Source of the DNA: Cordilura impudica
Lineage: Eukaryota > Arthropoda > Insecta > Diptera > Scathophagidae
Length of the DNA stretch: 64,000 nucleotides
Assembly (NCBI GenBank): GCA_963682025.1
Contig: OY821518.1
Coordinates: forward strand, 226,405,070-226,469,069
Reading direction: 5' to 3'
Part shown: piece by piece, positions 1 to 11,003 of the stretch
Layout: each line of letters starts with the position of its first letter
Position numbering within the stretch: position 1 is the stretch's first letter
Translations under genes and position numbers: made by a program
The notes under the pieces: model-generated
Told to the model about the DNA's origin: nothing
The model's input: the letters and a program-made list of their open reading frames with translations, nothing else
Database searches by the model: none

Positions 1-470
1 AGCAAACATATACCATAAAACGAATTGTATACAAAAAGTGGGCGTAAAAGTTGGTGTGGCCGCAAGAATCACATGGTGACCTGGCCTGGGGTACAAAGAT
101 CGTGTGTACCAAATATCAGAGAAATGCGTTGAAAAATAAAAATTTGTATAGCGAACAAATATACCAAAAAACAGAAAATGAATTGTATACAAAAAGTGGG
201 CGTAAAAGTGGTCGATAAAAAGTATATGGTGGCCTTAGCTGGAGCACAGGGATCGTGTACCGAATTTGAGAGAAATCTGTTAACAAATAAAAATTTGTAT
301 AGTGAACAAATATGAATAAAACAGAAAATGAATTTTACATAAAAAGTGGGCGTAAAAGTAGGCGTGGCCGGTAAAAAGTTTATGGCGACCTTTCCAGGGG
401 TATAGAGATCGTGTGTACATGAAAATCAGGAAAATCCGTTGAAAAATAAAAATTTGTATAGCGGTCAATC
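1..470. repeat. Tandem repeat, about three units of 150-160 bp
   Basis: The block AATTTGTATA recurs at 141, 292 and 451, and between these anchors each unit carries a GTGGGCGTAAAAGT motif and a GATCGTGT motif. The units differ by substitutions and small indels. The window edge cuts the first unit, so the array may continue to the left. A GGGCGTGGCC motif also occurs at about 20370, suggesting a dispersed family. No coding potential was seen. Confidence 0.75.
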
Positions 471-518
471 AAACTAACAAACAAACAAACAGAAAATGAA
501 TTTTATATATATAGATAA

Positions 519-806
519 ATATTATTAACTCTTATTAAAATAAAACTAATAATAATAAATGTAAACATTTTCCCTCAAACATGTGCCTGTATAATAAACT
601 CGGTAACTCTACTTAAAATAAAATAAGAGAGAGAAGTATACAAATTTTTTCAAGTTTACGCTTCGACAACATTTTAAAAATGAGATTGCAGTCAGATGTG
701 TGAGCATAAAATTTAATGGCGATGGATTCGACTAATTCGAACAATTTTTCGTTGATAATACGTACACAACGATTTTACAATTTCAGTGTGATGTGTGATT
801 GGGGGG
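519..806 (-). mobile_element. Truncated piggyBac-type MITE
   Basis: On the minus strand this matches 40685-40975 over about 290 bp. Only one terminus is present: the inverted repeat whose outer end is CCCCCC at 801-806. The other end is missing, with homology fading near 519 where the tandem repeat begins. The outer end abuts a degenerate TTAA-like site. The full-length copy at 40685-41259 shows both inverted repeats and supports the piggyBac assignment. Confidence 0.65.
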
Positions 807-1600
807 TAACTTCTGTTTTTTTAAACGATGAGCTAGTAGAAAAATTCGATGATTTTCAGGTGTTAGATTTTCATTGACATAAAAAGGATTTTGACTGTCA
901 AACCCAATTAAATTTAATCGTAACACATCGTTTTTAGCCTTAATAAATGAAGTTATTGTTTTTAACATAAAATTCCTTTCATACGGACATTTAAATCTTA
1001 CAATGATTGCGGCATCATAACATTTTCTGATGTATTTATTTTGTTGAATATTTTGTTTTTTTCTGTTAACTTTGTTAATTTTAACACGGTAAATAGTTTT
1101 GATATTTTGTGGAGCAATATTTACGACTTCACATAATTTAAAGTAAATTTCATAAAGATCTTCGTTTTCCTTGCTAGGTATACCATTAATGCGAATATCA
1201 TATGCCACTATCGAATTTTCTTGTTTCCTAGCATAGTTTTTTAGGGACACGATTTCATTTTTTAAATATTCTGTCTCATTTTGTAGCGCTTTTATTTGTT
1301 CCGCAGCTGTATTTTTTACTTCTTGCACAACATTTTCTAATGTAGTTACTCTTTCCGTAATTTTGCTCATTTCACTCTTTGTTATTATTAAAATTTTATC
1401 TATCTCATTCAAGACACGATCCTCACTTTCACGACACATCGTTTGCATCATTGCTTGTAATTGATCAGTTAGTTTATCAAAACGTTTGTCTATTATTTGT
1501 AATATTTTGACTGATGACTCAGTATGTGATATGCGAAGAGTTTTTGGCGTATTCTCCGTTTTTGCGCGGGAGTAGTTAAACTTTCCATTGTTTTTGTGAT
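807..1600 (-). pseudogene. LINE ORF1 (coiled coil plus RRM-like), broken
   Basis: The reading frame ending near 807 is a relative of the intact ORF1 at 34553-35515. Shared blocks are a heptad-rich coiled coil (about 1240-1440), a DIRINGIP/DLRINGVP segment (about 1165-1210), a hydrophobic ICEVV-like stretch and a C-terminal ENLTPENH motif. ORF1 proteins of this LINE group bind the element RNA and form multimers with it. Here the frame is shifted near 1450, where upstream codons read MESLTTPAQKRR in another frame. It is cut at about 807 by the adjoining piggyBac-type MITE, so the last seven codons of the open frame are read from MITE sequence. ORF2 of this copy is not present nearby. Confidence 0.75.
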
Positions 1601-2109
1601 ATCTAGTTGAGTGAGTTTAATGACTTTTTTGGTATTTTTATTTTGGCTTCTTAGCTTTGCTTTATACATTAATTTATTTTAAGAGTTACACAAGTAATAT
1701 TTATAATCTTAGAATGCTGTTTATGATTTCTTTAGAATATTATTTTGCGTTGATTTCTTAACAAGATGATTAAAACAACTTGGAAATAATTTTGATTATT
1801 TATATTGAGTAATAGTTCTTATTTTGCGTATTAAATTAAGAAAGTTATAATTTCGTTCATAGATTTTAGATTTTAATGGAGCACTATGTAAATACGTCCG
1901 ACTCGCAAGACTGCCACATTTGTTTTGTGGCACTGGGAAATACGGGTAATAGAGAAACTGCAAATATTTTCTTTTTGGGCAGGTTTGTGTACATAATAAT
2001 AATAAGAGTATATAATGTCAAAAAAAGAGTAGAGTAAGTAGGTTACTGTATAATAAATAATAATAAATAATATTCAATGTAAACAAAAATTCTATTAGTC
2101 GAAAGCACT
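1601..2109. other. No gene; possible LINE 5' leader then AT-rich DNA
   Basis: This may include the 5' leader of the minus-strand LINE at 807-1600. A CTGCCACATTTG segment near 1910 and simple TAATAATAA runs at about 1995-2080 are visible. No open frame with recognisable homology was found. Confidence 0.4.
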
Positions 2110-3292
2110 GAATCATCGTCAAATAGAGAAGCTTCTGAGGGAGTCCGATGATGAGAATGAAAGCGATGCAAGTTCCGATGAAGAATTTAAAATTTTTTTC
2201 AGACGATGAATTAGAAAATATAAACATATCCGATAGAGAAAGCCTTATCTCTTATCAGGACGAGGTAGCGGAACAGGAAGACTCATCTTCTGATTTTATT
2301 TCGAAAGACGATAAACTTACCTGATACGGAAAATCCGACCGCTCATTGGTGGGAAGGAAAAGTGTAGAAAATATTATTTCTATTGCTCTAGCTCCAACTC
2401 TTATGCGGTAAATTGCGTAAATGACAGCGTGTTCTCATTCGAATTATTTATGACCAGGGATATGCAAAACATTGTAATATACATATATGACCAACATTGA
2501 AGGTATGTGTCATTTCTTTTACAAAATGCTATGCACACTACATACATTTCTTTATGTAACGACTATTTTGAAAAATTTTTTATCGAAATGGAAGTAGTGT
2601 ATGCGTCTAAAAATTTTTTTATATTTCACCAGGAACTAGAGTATTGGAAAAGTTTGGAAGGAAATTAATCATACATCACTAAGGACGTATTTTGGATTGT
2701 TGCTATTAGCGGGCGTATATCGCTCATGTGGTGAAACGTTAGAATGTTTCTGAGACGATGTGAAAGGAAGACCCATTTTCAAAGCAACTATGTCATTGGA
2801 AAGATTCCGCAATATTATCCGAGTTCTGCGCTTCGATGATAAATCTGACAGGGTAGATCGACATGCACGTTATAACATGCATCTGTGCAATCCAAAAGCA
2901 TGGGTTACAGTATATGAGCAGTTAGTGCCTTTTCGCGGAAAATGTCCATTTAAACAATACATTCCTTCGAAACCCGCAAGTACGGTATAATAATTTTGGT
3001 ATTATGCGACTCCACTTCCAACTTCATGTATACACAAGAAAAGACCATAATTGCGCACCCGAGAAGAATCAGGGATGCGTGTCTAGCAGCAAGACTCAAA
3101 GGCAGAAATTTAACTTATGAAAACTTTTTCACGTCATATGGTCTTGCTGCTGAACTTTTTTAAGACAAGTTCCTTTAGTTGGTACAGTTCGCAGGAACAA
3201 AGCTTTTTCACCTCCACCTGTGTTGGATATGAAAAAGAAACCTGTCTTTTATTCGGAATTCCTTTTCAAAGAGATAAATAGAAAAAAATATC
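2110..3292 (+). pseudogene. piggyBac-family transposase, degenerate
   Basis: Family landmarks occur in order but in shifting frames. They are an acidic N-terminal stretch (about 2140-2300), a FELFMTRDM block (about 2435-2465), FGLLLLAGVYRS (about 2690-2725), GRPIFKATMSLERFRNIIRV (about 2763-2823), RGKCPFKQYIPSKPA (about 2935-2985), CDSTSNFMYT (about 3008-3037) and the FFTSYGLAAELF to VGTVRRNKA region (about 3125-3205). piggyBac transposases cut at TTAA using a DDD triad. In the intact family the first aspartate lies just before the EQL..FRG motif. Here that position reads VYEQL, so it is a tyrosine. The coding frame also has several frameshifts and stops (for example after ECF near 2750). No matching terminal repeats were found beside it. 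Confidence 0.85.
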
Positions 3293-4736
3293 GATGTGTC
3301 TATTTACTAAGTAAATAATCATATGCATCGTTCGAATCGTGAGTTATTGAGTTCATACAAAAATCCCATAGAAAAAACAGTTTTAATTTTGCCTTAGTTT
3401 TGCAATTTTCCGGCAAACTTTTCTATTCTTTCTTTTCACAAAAACATTAATCGGACTACTACAAATATTTACCAAAAAAAAATAAATAAAAAAATAGCCA
3501 TATCGGTCCAGCAGTTCTCAAGTAATGCGCTTAGCAACGGACAGCAATTAATTTTTATTTATATAGATATTTACGATGGCATAATATTACGTCTATGCTA
3601 GTTAAAATTCAAAGTTTTAAATTCAGTGCAACCCTAATGTTTACATGTGTATATACAATGTATACCTATATTTGTGTACATTTACATTTAGTATATGAGA
3701 TATAAGTATATATGTATGTTAAGGTGTAAACAATGATGCATAATATCAGGCATGAAATCCGTTATTCTTGTTTTACATAGACTTTCATGTCATCAACATG
3801 AAGCCATTTTCATAGGCATCATGGTTAGGTTCTTTTTTGCAGTAGCATAAATAAATATATATTTATTTATATATACCCAGTCAGCATTTTAGGAAAATAA
3901 TAATAACATTCGAATCTTTTTCGACCCCTCTGCGCAATTAAAACAATTATAAATAATCTCATTTTCTGATAATAAGAGACTGTTCTGTCAGGAGAAGATG
4001 GTACCCTATCCGCAACTCTCTGAAATGGCCTTTTATTACTTTTCCGATCAGTTTCGACTCATTTTCAAGTAGTATTTATAATCACTAGCAGATTCCAGCC
4101 CTCGAAATTCGAGTGCAAATTCTAGTAAATTTTATTTTTTCATTAAATAAAGACCCCTAAAGGTATGCTACTCAATAATAGCCAATTTACAAATCAACAC
4201 AAAAAACAAACTCATTGTTATTACAAACACATTAAGAAATTTAATAAACACACACATAGCATTGTATAATTTTATGTATGTGTTAGTAGCAACTTTGAAT
4301 GCAATTTACTTAAAATAGAGGAAAAAATTTAAAAATCTGTAAGTCTGCAAAATGGCTTAAAGGAATTTCCTTTCAAATAATATACGTTTAGTCAAAATCG
4401 TAATAAAACGGTAGAACAAAACATCGGTCACAAGAAATCACCTAGCCTATTAATATTATAGATATTCGTGTTTTTTTTTTCGTTTCGATTCATTCAGTCA
4501 TTTAAGGTTCTTTTTTAAGTAACTTATCAGTCGTATTTGGAATCGTTTGCAAGTCTTTTTCAAATCACATCTGAAGGCTGGGTTACCCAAGCATAACCGT
4601 AACCGTACACATGCAAAGGTAACGTAAAGTAGCGATGTTTGTGCAGTTATAGAAGAACTTAAATGACACTTTATAAATAAACAATAATAAGGAAATATAA
4701 ATAGTCCTAAGCTTTAGTGGGTTTTTAACGTAAATA
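3293..4736. other. Gene-free AT-rich stretch
   Basis: A LINE/SINE-like 3' end may lie at about 3480-3570 (AGCAACGGACAGCAATT followed by TTTTATTTATATAGAT). A GTATACAATGTATAC palindrome at about 3653 is shared with about 10427. The segment TACCCAGTCAGCATTT near 3875 recurs inverted near 10400, so 3.6-3.9 and 10.4 kb share a dispersed repeat. Nothing coding is recognised. Confidence 0.45.
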
Positions 4737-5858
4737 ATGAATGCGACAAATTTTTTTATTGCCTTAAGCTTCCTAAATTTGTGCAAAATGTATTCTGAGA
4801 TTAGGGGAAAAAACGACGACACGAAGATGTGGTTTTGCCCACAAAACAAAGATTGGGTCACAAGTGGCTACCACCGTAAAGTTTTTGCCAATATAAAATA
4901 TATGGATGAGCAACAGTTTTTTAAACACGAGAATGTCAAGAACTTTATTTGATTTACTTATAACTTTGGTTGGTGATTCACTACAGGAACCCAAATAAAG
5001 AATTCGTATACAAGGGAGGTAGGTATTTTAGGAACTACATATTAAAATATATTATTTAGATATCTAACACACGAGACTTATATCTAGTCGATTACGTGGA
5101 GTCATAAACTTGGTAAATCCACTGTAAGAAAAATTGTTTTCGAAACGTGCAGAACCTTGTGGGACGCCAGTTTACTTAAGTGAACCTACAACGAAGCAAT
5201 ACGGGGACATTTAAAATAATTTTCAACATATGTGGAAAATGCCTAATTTTGTTGGAGCTATTGACAGAAAGCATGTGGCCATTAAGTGATCTTGGAATAC
5301 CGGATCGATGTTCTACAATTATAAAAAGTACTTCAGCATTGTTTTAATGACAGTGTGCCACGCTAAAGGCCAGTTTACACTATCACACTTTGTAATACGA
5401 TCTGTCAGAAATTCGAGTATTATGAAAAAGTCGTATGATGTAAAAAGCTTTTGTTATGAAATTGACAGTCTGTAGGATTTCATTTTCGAAGTCCGATGGT
5501 TTTTGAAACATTTCTAAAAACTTGCCATTTTCATCGGACCAGAGTTGTTTTTTTTTGGTAATATTAAAAAAATGGTAAACAAAAACAAAGAAAGTGAAAA
5601 TAAAATATAAATTTCAAAATAAATTTGCTTATTATTCTAAACAGTTGTTTTCATAAGACTTGAGTGTTATGGTGTAAATGGCCTAAGTATGCAGAAATAA
5701 TGTCGGTACGACTTTATGACAGTCCGATGAATTTCATCGGATTTTTATTTCGAAAAATCATACGACTGAGTGGTATCATGTAAATGGGCCTTAAGTATAC
5801 TTTTACAGCAGTGTTGGAACCTATGGCAGCCAGAGTGATTCAGGTATGTACAAATTTG
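4737..5858 (+). pseudogene. PIF/Harbinger DDE transposase, broken and interrupted
   Basis: Pieces of a nuclease of the Harbinger family are visible. They include MWFCPQNKDWVTSGYHRKVF (about 4827-4885), FDLLITLVGDSLQEPK (about 4948-4995), LGKSTVRKIVFETCRTLWD (about 5110-5166), MPNFVGAIDRKHVAIK (about 5238-5287), MFYNYKKYFSIVLMTVCHA (about 5308-5363) and, after an insertion, GTYGSQSDSG (about 5819-5846). The GAID aspartate of the catalytic core is kept. Frameshifts separate most blocks and stops occur (for example the codon after VAIK). A 425 bp MITE with 3 bp duplication sits between the CHA and YTFT parts. Beyond 5858 the frame stops at the Jockey poly-A junction. Confidence 0.85.
5367..5791. 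mobile_element. Harbinger-type MITE, 425 bp, TAA target duplication
   Basis: Terminal inverted repeats AGGCCAGTTTACAC at the left and GTAAATGGGCCT at the right extend imperfectly for about 20 bp. The element is bounded by TAA at 5364-5366 and TAA at 5792-5794. Removing it and one TAA rejoins the host transposase codons H-A-K-Y-T-F-T. A 3 bp TWA duplication is typical of PIF/Harbinger elements. It contains no coding sequence. Confidence 0.85.
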
Positions 5859-5870
5859 CCGTTTACTATG

Positions 5871-7012
5871 TTTTTTTTTTAACTTCTATTTATTTATTGG
5901 ATCTTTCTTTTTTCAGAAATTAACAATAAGTATTAAAATCTTAAATTAACTAATAATTTCTGGATCTATTGCCATTGCAATAGAAGATCCATTTTTCTTT
6001 TCGTAAAGGTTTATCTATCATGTAATTCCACAAGGGCCAATGTGTCGACCCTCTTGAGGCGAATGTGTCCACTATAAGATAGCAGGTCCTGTGCAAGAGG
6101 ATTTGGATGTGATTGTAGTTTTCGTATATAGTTGGAGCAGGATGTATTTATTTCATCGCGAATAAATGGAATATTAAGGTTCTTATGAATATTTGCGTTA
6201 CGAATATACCACGGGTCACCAGTAATAAGTCGCAATATTTTATTTTGTCTTCTTTGTAATTTCTGTATATTGGATGCCGAAGATGTTCCCCATAGTTGGA
6301 TTCCATACGCCCATATTGGCTTAATAATAGCTTTGTAGAGTAGAACCTTGTAGCTTAGATTGAGATCGGAGTGAGGACAAAGGAGCCACTGTAACTATGA
6401 TGTTTTAAGTTTAAGTTGTGTGCATTTGGATTCTATGTGTTTTGACCAGGTAAGGCGACGATCGAGGTGTATACCAAGATATTTTATATTATTTTCTTCG
6501 GGTATATCTATGTTATTTATCTTCAGTTTGGGACAGTTACCCATTCTCAAGGTGAAGGTAACAAGTGCGCACTTAGATGGATTTACTTTTATTTTCCATT
6601 TGTTGAGCCATTTTTCGAGTTCTTTAATATGGGCAATTGCTGGATTTTTATGTACGCTTATAAACGCTGTATCGTCTGCAAAAGTTGACGTGTGAAGCAG
6701 GTTATTTGTGGGCATATCCGAAGTATAAAGTATATACATGGGAGGACCTAGTATACTGCCTTGGGGAACTCCAGCTGTAATTTTTCGTTAGTCTGAGATG
6801 TGATCTTTGTACTTTACTACAAATGACCGGTCTAGGAGGTAGTTTCGCAGTAACTTGTGGGTGTTTTGGGGTAACAGGGTGCTTATTTTATATAATAGCC
6901 CATCATGCCAGACCTTGTCAAAGGCTTGGGAAATGTCTATGAAGAGTGAGGAGCAATAGAGTTTGTCTTCGAAAGCCTTTCTGATAAGAGTAACTATGCG
7001 ATGGACCTGTTC
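5871..7012 (-). pseudogene. Jockey-clade LINE: reverse transcriptase 3' half
   Basis: Read on the minus strand: HRIVTLIRKAFEDKLYCSSL, FIDISQAFDKVWHDGLLYKI, AGVPQGSILGP, the catalytic FADDTAF motif (about 6672-6692), the YLGIHLDRRLTWSKHI block and the C-terminal IWAYGIQLWG, LRLITGDPWYIRN and NPLAQDLLS motifs. These are standard Jockey landmarks. The copy is broken by stops and frameshifts (for example after HISD near 6790 and LKTS near 6395). The 3' end is seen as a T10 run at 5871-5880 (poly-A on the minus strand) with an AATAAA-type signal about 20 bp upstream. The 5' boundary at about 7010 joins an RTE-type reverse transcriptase rather than more Jockey sequence. Confidence 0.85.
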
Positions 7013-9125
7013 GGAGTGTATTAATATGATCTGCGCATGAGCGGTTTGGTCTAAAGCCAGCCTGTTCCCTGCTCAACAATGGATTAATCACAGGGCTGAT
7101 TCTTTCCAATATTAAGAGTGACATTATCTTGCAGATGATGTTTAGGAGTTTTGAATTGGGATAGGTCACCTTTTTGGGGTACAGCAACAATCACTCCTTC
7201 TTTCCATGATTTAGGTATCTGATTGGTGCTCCAAGCAGTTCTTATAATCGGTGTAAGGGATGGAGCAATCGTTCTGGCTCCGTCCTTTAATAGCTCTGCG
7301 GAAATGTAATCAGGACCAAGGGATTTTTAGTTCTTAAAATTTTTCAGTATCTCAACTATTTCATTTTGAGTGGGTGGTATTGTGGATATTTCCCCTAAGG
7401 AATTTCGTCTAGGTTCTGCTAGGAAATGTGGCGATATTTGGGTGGAGGTGGGTTCAGAAGAGAAGAAGCTATGCCATCTCTTAAGCTGTTGGACTATAGT
7501 AGTAAGAACAGTGCCGTTTTCATCTTTTAGTGCAGCAGTTGTACTAGCTTTCTTACCGCTTAATTATTGTATTGCACTATACATATTGTGTAGGTTTCCC
7601 GTGTTTGCAACTTTTTCGACATCACTGGCAATATTGTTGTAATAGCTTTCACAGTGTATCTTCATCATATATTTTACTCTACTAGCGGCTAAGCGATAAT
7701 CTGTTTTGTGCCTTTGTTTCTCTTCATTTGTGGATTATATAACTTTGATAGATTATATTTTTGTAGTTTCGAACTGTTTCCTTTGTGTACACATGCGTGT
7801 GTACTCAGGACCTTCTAGAAAGGCCTTAGTTGTGTACCTATATACTCACCCACATGATGGGCGTATGGGTGTGGGACTGAGACCTTCGAATGGCCACCAG
7901 TCCATAGCTGTTTGGAGACATACTGGTAGTAGCTTTGCTACGAAGTATGACCGGAGGCTATATATATATATATATCTGGTACCAGATGCCTTTGGAATCA
8001 TTGATTCCAGATGACTTGCGGGTACGGCCCCTTGAGGAGTATCGTGGTGGCTGTGGTTTATACCCAAATCGCGGGAAGAGCATAGCTCGATGTGGAGTTG
8101 CATTCAACCGGGTGCTGTGACCCTAGAACAGCAGAGGTGTGTAAGGTAGGCCTCGACTCCCCACCAAGGAGTGGGATTTGTTGTCCAAATGCACAAGTCT
8201 TGAATTGGTACCAGAGTGTAGTTTAACTACACAATGGGGCGGTGATCAGCGCATATTCCGATCCAGTGTTCAGAGCACGGTGAGGTTATGTTAACGAAAC
8301 GGGTACTCACGTAAAACACAAGAGTCTTCTGTTTCCTTTGTGTGTTGATGGGCGGAGCTTAAAAGTGTCAATCAGTAGCTGATGATCACTATAAATATCA
8401 GCACCATGGCGCGTTCTGACATCAAGCAAGCATCCAAGAATTAATTTATTAACTAGGATGTGGTGGATTTGGTTGCGTGTTCGGCCGTCGGGGGACTCCC
8501 ATGTGTATTTATGAATTTCGTTACGTAGGAAATTTGCTCCTCCCATAAATAGACAGCGGAGGGCACATAAATCAATTAGACGTTCGCCGTTATTATTTCT
8601 CTCAGAGCCAAGACCGTGTGTTCCCATAAATTTCTGCAGGTTTTTGTTGCAGTTACCGCTTTGGCGTTGAAATCACCTAGTACTATTTTTATATCACCAG
8701 TTGGTACGGTATTAAATGCTGCCTCAAGTTGTTCGTAGAAGTGATCCTTCGATACTTCATCGTCGGTTTCAGTGGCGGCGTAACATTGTATAATCGTTAT
8801 TTTTCGACATTTTGAGTTGAATCTGGCCTTCATAACATGGTCTGAAATGGGCACATATTCGATGAGAGTTCTTTTCGCTTTGTGGGAAAGTAGAAATCCG
8901 ACGCCATTTCTTCGGTTGTTGTTATGGCCCGAGTATATAAATGTATGCCCGCTTTCAAGTTGTTTGGAACCGTTATTGAGCCACCGAATTTCACTCAATC
9001 GAATAATGTCCATTTTATATGAATCGAATTCCTTGCAGACTTGTTCCAGTCTCGAAGGTGCAGAGAGAGTTCGGACGTTCTAAGTTCCAATCATTATCCG
9101 TTGTTTGAAGCCATAAGTCATCATC
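7013..9125 (-). pseudogene. RTE-type LINE: APE endonuclease and N-terminal RT
   Basis: Minus-strand order: MMTYGFKQRIMIGT, NVRTLSAPSRLEQVCKEFDS and ILSEIRW-like start of an apurinic endonuclease domain (about 9123-9000), RRNGVGFLLSHKAKRTLIEY, ITIIQCYAATE, LGDFNAKAV (about 8655-8680), TWESPDGRTRNQIHHILVNK and SDHQLLI (about 8360). After a gap come DYRLAASRVKYMMKIHCESY (about 7640-7700), KDENGTVL, GPDYISAELLKDGA, PKSWKEGVIVAVP and GFRPNRSCADHINTLR (about 7020-7065). The endonuclease nicks the target and RT copies the RNA there. Many stops and frameshifts are present. The frame is interrupted by an unrelated GC-richer segment (7795-8310), and its RT ends abruptly at the Jockey junction. Confidence 0.8.
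7795..8310. other. GC-richer segment of unknown identity inside the RTE copy
   Basis: About 515 bp with clearly higher GC than its surroundings lies between the endonuclease and RT parts of the RTE copy, where coding sequence is expected. It contains a TA dinucleotide run at about 7960-7975 but no protein homology in any frame. It could be an inserted SINE, a 5' leader of another LINE, or a diverged linker. I do not recognise it. Confidence 0.4.
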
Positions 9126-9240
9126 GTGTTTGTGGAGTTGTTATTTATATTTGTTGATGTTGCAGTAATAATTATTTTTTTATGGAACTGTGTTATTAGC
9201 ACAAAGCCTAACCTGTTTTCTAGGTCAGGGTACCCTTTTT

Positions 9241-10019
9241 ATACCCTATACCAATATGTGGTTTGGGTATAATGACTTTGTGCTGCTGTTTGTAACAACC
9301 AAAAATATTTGACCTAGACCCATCTTTAATTATACCGGTCGAATCAGAATCACTTTCTGAGTTGATTTAACAATGTCCGTCCGTCCGTCCGTCCGTCTGT
9401 GTGTCCATGTAAACTTTGTAATCAAACTGCAGGTCGCAAATATGAATATATTTTGATGAAATTTGGTATATAAGCTTTTATCGGCCATGGGATGAACGCT
9501 ATTGAAATTGGTGATAATCGGTCCATGTTCAGACCTAGCCCCCATACAAATTACCCATATGAAATCGACATAAATTGCCATAATATCCAAATTGTCATAT
9601 AGATCTTACTCAAATTGGGTTTGTATGCATTCATTACATCCTTTAATGAGTAGTCCAAAAATGATCCCTTTGACCCCATATAGAGCTGCTTCCCGATCTT
9701 CACTTAAATCTATTAAAAAACTAAAATATTGCACTGATTCTTCTCAAATTTTGTTTGTATATATTTTTGCAAAATACAAGAGACTTTACCGAACATGATC
9801 AGGATCGGTCCATTTTTGGACCTAGTCCCTATATAGATATAGCATCCGATATGAACTTTTTCATATCTGCAGCCAAAAAAATTAATAAAAATCCCACTCA
9901 AATTTGGTTTTTGCTTATTTTCTATGTCCAGTTAGTTGGGCCTAAGAGATAGGGTTTTTAAACGCATGGTATAGGGTATCGTATAGTCGGTCTAGACCGA
10001 CTATAATTTTCTTACTTGT
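9241..10019 (+). mobile_element. Helentron-like short element, family 1 (copy A, full length)
   Basis: The 5' end is ATACCCTATACCA, followed by GTGG and GGGTAT that can fold back on it. A (GTCC)n microsatellite lies at about 9375-9400. The 3' end has TGGTATAGGGTAT (the inverted match of the 5' end), then the perfect palindrome ATAGTCGGTC/GACCGACTAT, then ATTTTCTTACTTG. Subterminal inverted repeats, a 3' hairpin and an internal GTCY microsatellite resemble the mini-me/DINE-1 elements of flies, which have been grouped with Helitron-like (Helentron) non-autonomous elements. No transposase is encoded. It lies just upstream of the RTE start and may split its leader. Confidence 0.8.
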
Positions 10020-10029
10020 TTTCTTTTTT

Positions 10030-10256
10030 TTATGAATTTGGCATTGGTTGTTATATGGCGCCAATTATCCGCCATGTCGATTAGGGCCTCTTCAGCACTC
10101 AGAACTTAAAGTTACACGTTACCAGGCGTGTCCTTCTGAGACCCTCTTCTCTAATCCACTGAACTGTCCGCCACTTCTTATTTATCGCAATTACCCATCA
10201 TACTACATGGTAGGGTTATCCACTATCCGTAACCTGTAGAGGCGTCCCGTAGCACA
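10030..10256 (-). other. Possible 5' leader of the RTE-type LINE
   Basis: This is a GC-richer block ending sharply near 10256, after which AT-rich DNA resumes. It lies directly beyond Helentron-like copy A on the 5' side of the RTE frame, so it may be leader sequence separated from its ORF by that insertion. No protein match was recognised. Confidence 0.35.
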
Positions 10257-10784
10257 TAAACATTAAATTAGAAAAATATCTCATAAAAATTATAATAATA
10301 TTTGTCTTACAGAAGATTAATAAATATTTTATGTTTTAATCATTATCAAATTTGCTTAATGTTGTAAGATAGATTGCAAATAAAAGGAATAAACATAAAT
10401 GCTGACTGGGTATTTGTGTATACAATGTATACATAATCGTATATATGTATTTATATAAAGTATTTGTTGGCGAGTGTGTACACTTGAAATTTAAAGTTAA
10501 AACCACATTTTACTTGTTGTTTTACATTTTTAATGATCCTTAAAATCAGTATCCTTTGTCGTTTATTTCATTTAACAAATTTATAGTAATTGGCAAGATA
10601 AATTAAAGATTTTTAATTGCTTCAGCCAGGAAATGAAAGAAATAATTTTAAAGTTGTACAAAGATTTCGTTTAACATATTTTAAAAATAGTTTTATAAGT
10701 GAAAGTCAGTAATTTGTTAAGAACGGTTCCGAATAAAAAACTATCTCTTTTGTGGAAAATATTTTTTTATTTATTGAATTTGTA

Positions 10785-11003
10785 TCTTATCATATATATA
10801 AATGAAGTTTGATATGTTTGTTTGTACGTTTGTATGTCCTTTGTAGGAGACTACACAACTGGACCGATCGTCTTGATATTTTTAGTATATGCCTATCCGG
10901 AAGGAAAAATACGTGGCACCTCCCATATAAAGTGAATTTTTAACATCTAATTTTTACATATATCTGGAGTACTATGTCAGCAAGAGTTCTGAAACTAAGC
11001 ACA
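10785..11003 (+). repeat. Dispersed repeat with GTGGCACC and ATCTGGAGTACT motifs
   Basis: It begins with TATATAAATGAAGTTTGATA and a TGTTTGTTTGTACG stretch, and carries ACGTGGCACCTCCCATA and ATATCTGGAGTACTATG. The same motifs occur in tandem at 18370-18836 and inverted at 25098-25550. It is a non-coding element of unknown class. Confidence 0.6.

Noticed and set aside
1..470. CRISPR-like array at the left edge
   Set aside because: Units are 150-160 bp with diverged, non-spacer-like contents; it is an ordinary eukaryotic tandem repeat.
4583..4994. Minus-strand open frames over the Harbinger region
   Set aside because: Shadows of the plus-strand transposase relic.
6420..6695. Plus-strand frames opposite the Jockey RT
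   Set aside because: Antisense to the clearly recognisable FADD-containing RT frame.
7706..8120. Overlapping short frames in the GC-richer block
   Set aside because: No homology in any frame; they cross a TA microsatellite.
9330..9590. Repeated open frames (for example 9330-9590, 21715-21954, 54098-54361) starting MDLLAIYVDFIGVICMGARS-like
   Set aside because: They recur because the Helentron-like element recurs; all are non-coding parts of the element and break in other copies.
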